From Phormidesmis priestleyi ULC007 (GTDB taxonomy: Bacteria > Cyanobacteriota > Cyanobacteriia > Leptolyngbyales > Leptolyngbyaceae): a stretch of DNA of 45,273 bases. The stretch's first letter is position 1, and every line of letters begins with the position of its first letter. The stretch covers positions 46,524 to 91,796 of the forward strand of contig NZ_MPPI01000002.1 in assembly GCF_001895925.1 (NCBI RefSeq), read 5' to 3'. The notes under the pieces were generated by a model. That model searched no databases. It was not told where the DNA came from and saw nothing but the letters and a program-made list of their open reading frames with translations. A program made the translations under genes and the position numbers. Positions 42,992 through 45,273 of the stretch are shown piece after piece.

Positions 42992-43086
42992 AAGTACTCT
43001 TCTAGTTCCTTTATCGCTAGGTTACAAGCACTTAACAATTTCTACAGTCCTACCTCTGGTAGAAAAACCAGGTTTCGAGTGCCAAG
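42930..43086. repeat. Direct repeat, copy B
   Basis: Matches copy A (41844-42002) for about 157 bases, with substitutions and small gaps. It begins inside the amylase remnant and extends through the same leader as copy A, ending near GTGCCAA. Both copies have the same orientation. Confidence 0.85.
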
Positions 43087-43150
43087 TTCGGGTGCTAAAT
43101 CCTAGTCTCTTAATTTTGAGCAAACGATCGCTACCCGGAGGAGATATCCA

Positions 43151-43210
43151 ATGAAGATCCTAACCATCCCAAGCGGTCTGGGCTACCCCTCTGATTGCAG
43201 ACTTGCTTGA
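43151..43210 (+). CDS. Short open frame with strong ribosome site (19 residues)
   Basis: ATG 43151 follows GGAGGAG with seven bases between, the best Shine-Dalgarno in the region. The frame encodes MKILTIPSGLGYPSDCRLA and stops at 43208-43210, inside the 3' end of the opposite DUF2254 gene. It may be a leader peptide or the start of a gene lost when the surrounding repeats recombined. No function can be given. Confidence 0.3.
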   Translation: MKILTIPSGLGYPSDCRLA

Positions 43211-44562
43211 TGAGCTTGCTCATCCCATTTGATTGGTGCCGGAGGTCTATTATTTAAAGCACCTAAAACCGTTTGATAGTGCTTTTCGACCTCGCTGCGA
43301 TCGTACTCTTCAGATAACCCTTGGCGACTTCCTCGCAAAATCATCTCTGCATGGTGTTGTAAAACCATTTGTTGTTTTGGCGTTTCCGCATAGGCAGCAA
43401 CGAGGGCGATCGCATCCAGCAATTGCATCATCACCACTGAATCTGACTGCCCATACTGACGAATCTGGGTAAAGGCACGATCAACCAGAAACTCAAACGT
43501 CACAGGCTCTACAATCACCCGTAGAGTGTGATGGTTGTCGTAACGGTAGGGAGAGGGGAAGTCTCGCTGAACCAGTAGACTTAAGCCTGCACCCAGACGG
43601 TCAATACAGCGAATCGCTGTGAAGGGATCATTGATCCCCGGAGAAAGCGCTCGCGAAGCAACTTCTACAAGTTGTTCGATCGGAAAGGCGATATCCTGCT
43701 TTTCGGTGCGTTCTTTACCGACTATAAAGACATCGTTAATCTGCTTCGTTAACTTAGGAGAAACATGCTCCTGTGGGTACACCAGAGCAAGGGGGATTCC
43801 TGGAATTAAATAGCTGCCAGGTCTAACTTTGAGGCACAGCAACACATCTGCTTGACGCGCAATTTTCATTAAGTTCTCATCGTCGATCAGTTGCAGATAG
43901 CCTTTTTTAGTAGCTTTAATGGGAGCCGATCGCTGCTCAAACTGGGTTGGGATTTCTCCAATTTGATGTTGAGTATCCCGTGAACTGTGTCCAATTTGTT
44001 GGGGAAACAGTTGATTGATTGTCCGCTCTAGCTCATCGCTCACGTTGGAAATCACGGAAGAGGCTTGAATAATTGTAGAAGCGTGATGAATAAAATAAAT
44101 CAAAACGAGGGTGCTAAAAATTGCTAACCCCATGCCAACGGTAACGGAAAGCTGCGGCACAAACTTATCAAAGCCTTCGCCTCGAATAGTTCGCAGCACC
44201 AGCAGGCAATAGAGAAACGTGCCAATGAACGTCCCCAGAACGATTTGATTGCCAACATCATGCATGAAATTGCGAAGTAATCGAGGTCCAAAGTTCGATG
44301 ATGCAAGCTGGAGCGCTACGATCGTAATGGAGAACGCTGTTCCTGAAACTGTTGCCATAGCACCTGCGACCGTAGAGAGCATCGATCGCGCCCCATCAGG
44401 GCCGCCTGTGTAAAGCCACCAAAACCCTGGCGATTTGCCCATCCAGTCAACATAGAGCAGAATCAACGCCAGTACTGCCGCAACTCCTGCAATTAAAGTT
44501 GGTAAAAACCAGTAACTTGATTGCAGCGAGTCCCACAGTTTCGTTAACTTCGTGTTTTTCAT
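43183..44562 (-). CDS. DUF2254 membrane protein
   Basis: About 459 residues from ATG 44562, whose first bases overlap the stop of the MscS gene (ATGA, 44559-44562); the longer frame to 44685 is rejected because it would overlap MscS. Transmembrane segments are FLPTLIAGVAAVLALILLYV, MATVSGTAFSITIVALQLAS, ILGTFIGTFLYCLLVL and MGLAIFSTLVLIYFI. The C-terminal soluble part has LVEVASRALSPGINDPFTAIRCIDRLG, a mark of DUF2254, a family of unknown function. Translational coupling to MscS suggests a shared membrane-stress role (inference). Confidence 0.85.
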   Translation of the reverse strand: MKNTKLTKLWDSLQSSYWFLPTLIAGVAAVLALILLYVDWMGKSPGFWWLYTGGPDGARSMLSTVAGAMATVSGTAFSITIVALQLASSNFGPRLLRNFMHDVGNQIVLGTFIGTFLYCLLVLRTIRGEGFDKFVPQLSVTVGMGLAIFSTLVLIYFIHHASTIIQASSVISNVSDELERTINQLFPQQIGHSSRDTQHQIGEIPTQFEQRSAPIKATKKGYLQLIDDENLMKIARQADVLLCLKVRPGSYLIPGIPLALVYPQEHVSPKLTKQINDVFIVGKERTEKQDIAFPIEQLVEVASRALSPGINDPFTAIRCIDRLGAGLSLLVQRDFPSPYRYDNHHTLRVIVEPVTFEFLVDRAFTQIRQYGQSDSVVMMQLLDAIALVAAYAETPKQQMVLQHHAEMILRGSRQGLSEEYDRSEVEKHYQTVLGALNNRPPAPIKWDEQAHQASLQSEG

Positions 44563-45272
44563 GAGTCTTTTGCCGATTCGGTGGGTTGATGCCCATTGCG
44601 TTGCTGCTTTTGTTCTGCAAGGTATCGCAATGCGCCCCCGATGCTTCGAGCTTTTGGAGTGTGCCGATCGTGTCCAGCGGGCCATCCTTCCCGTTGTTGA
44701 GTACGATCGCCGTCGGTTGCTTCGGTTTGATCATGAAACAGAATTTGCCGGGTTGGATAGGGCAGATCAATGCCATTCTCAACGTATAGTTTCTGTTTAA
44801 TGGCGCTCAGTACCTGATCGCGAGACGTTAGGTCATCAATGCGGCGCGGCGGCGCAATCCACCAACGTACTCGGATGTTGACCGCACTTTCGGCAAGCTC
44901 TACGACCAAAACATCGGGTGCAGGATCTTTGAGAACTTCATCCACACTCGCGATCGCTTCGAGCATCAGTCGTTTTGCCTGCTGGATATCGTCTCCATAT
45001 CCGATACCCACATCGTATTCCATCCGCCGATTCTCGAATGCCGTGTTGACCGTGACCGAATTGGTAAAGAGTTCGGAGTTGGGAATCACAATGCGGCGAT
45101 TGTCGTAAGTCTTAATCGTCGTTGCGCGAGTTTCAATCCGTTCAACCGTTCCTTCAAAGCTTTTAAAGACAATTTGATCGTTAATCCGAAATGGCTCCGT
45201 TAACAAAATTAGAATGCCAGATAGAAAATTTTGAAGGATATCGCGAAACGCAAACCCGATCGCAACGCCACT
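44559..45272 (-). CDS. MscS-type mechanosensitive channel (5' part cut by window edge)
   Basis: 238 codons, open to the right edge. The last transmembrane helix and its exit are visible: GVAIGFAFRDILQNFLSG and ILILLTEPFRINDQI, which is the MscS pore helix and beta-domain junction. The beta domain has EGTVERIETRATTIKTYDNRRIVIPNSELFT. The C-terminal domain and a charged tail follow. MscS channels release solutes on osmotic down-shock. The true start is outside the window. The stop overlaps the DUF2254 start by four bases. Confidence 0.9.
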   Translation of the reverse strand, partial: SGVAIGFAFRDILQNFLSGILILLTEPFRINDQIVFKSFEGTVERIETRATTIKTYDNRRIVIPNSELFTNSVTVNTAFENRRMEYDVGIGYGDDIQQAKRLMLEAIASVDEVLKDPAPDVLVVELAESAVNIRVRWWIAPPRRIDDLTSRDQVLSAIKQKLYVENGIDLPYPTRQILFHDQTEATDGDRTQQREGWPAGHDRHTPKARSIGGALRYLAEQKQQRNGHQPTESAKDS

Positions 45273-45273
45273 A

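Noticed and set aside
44562-44685. Long frame of the DUF2254 gene to 44685
   Set aside because: It would overlap the MscS coding sequence by about 120 bases; the ATGA overlap at 44559-44562 is the natural coupled start.

Overview
The window reads as the chromosome of a cyanobacterium, probably a filamentous non-heterocystous (Leptolyngbya/Oscillatoriales-like) one; the genus is inference. The evidence is the very frequent HIP1 octamer GCGATCGC, the sulfolipid genes sqdB and sqdX, a CpcT/CpeT-type bilin lyase, an SLH plus OprB-type porin, and several small families typical of cyanobacteria (DUF3143, DUF6335, MEKHL, DCC). No tRNA, rRNA, CRISPR array, transposase or prophage module was found. 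About 40 protein genes are supported; both ends of the window cut genes (ABC-F ATPase on the left, MscS channel on the right).

Layout. 1-6826, all on the minus strand: a partial ABC-F ATPase, then a compact three-gene unit (unknown coiled-coil protein, then two different P-loop ATPases resembling the BrxC/BrxD family) behind a large di-haem cytochrome c peroxidase-like gene. 6827-7418 has no gene. 7419-13195 is housekeeping and small conserved genes: secreted protein, DUF952, VOC, aminotransferase, RlpA, a Crp/Fnr regulator, and a J-domain protein with DUF3143. 13201-15244 is an AT-richer type II restriction-modification pair (C5 methyltransferase plus HindVP-like nuclease) lying beside a truncated, frameshifted uppS remnant at 15348-15519. 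15593-18130 holds MEKHL, DCC and murJ. 18258-22961 holds a phytase-like lipoprotein, the CpcT/CpeT lyase and sqdB/small membrane protein/sqdX for sulfoquinovosyl diacylglycerol synthesis. 22994-31289 holds a small conserved gene, a J-domain protein, an rrf2-cysK operon, the porin with a clear terminator, a metallophosphatase and a RecQ helicase.

31365-38245 looks like a general stress or desiccation-type island: SDR, DUF6335, a DJ-1/PfpI-ferritin-like fusion, an SRPBCC membrane protein, and two close zinc alcohol dehydrogenase paralogs flanking a secreted helical protein. 38397-39702 holds an HNH nuclease with a Phd-like partner and a coiled-coil protein. 40012-45272 holds a ChaB-like protein, a GH13 amylase, a phage-type GH108 lysozyme bracketed by a roughly 157-bp imperfect direct repeat that carries a dead copy of the amylase 5' end, then DUF2254 and MscS membrane proteins.

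The best candidates for something new are the three-gene ATPase unit at 1291-4717, which has BREX/Shango-type ATPases but none of the usual partners, and a dispersed hairpin repeat present five times, always in the same orientation. One copy of the repeat shows a compensatory base change, and one copy is a complete 82-bp element with 15-bp terminal inverted repeats.
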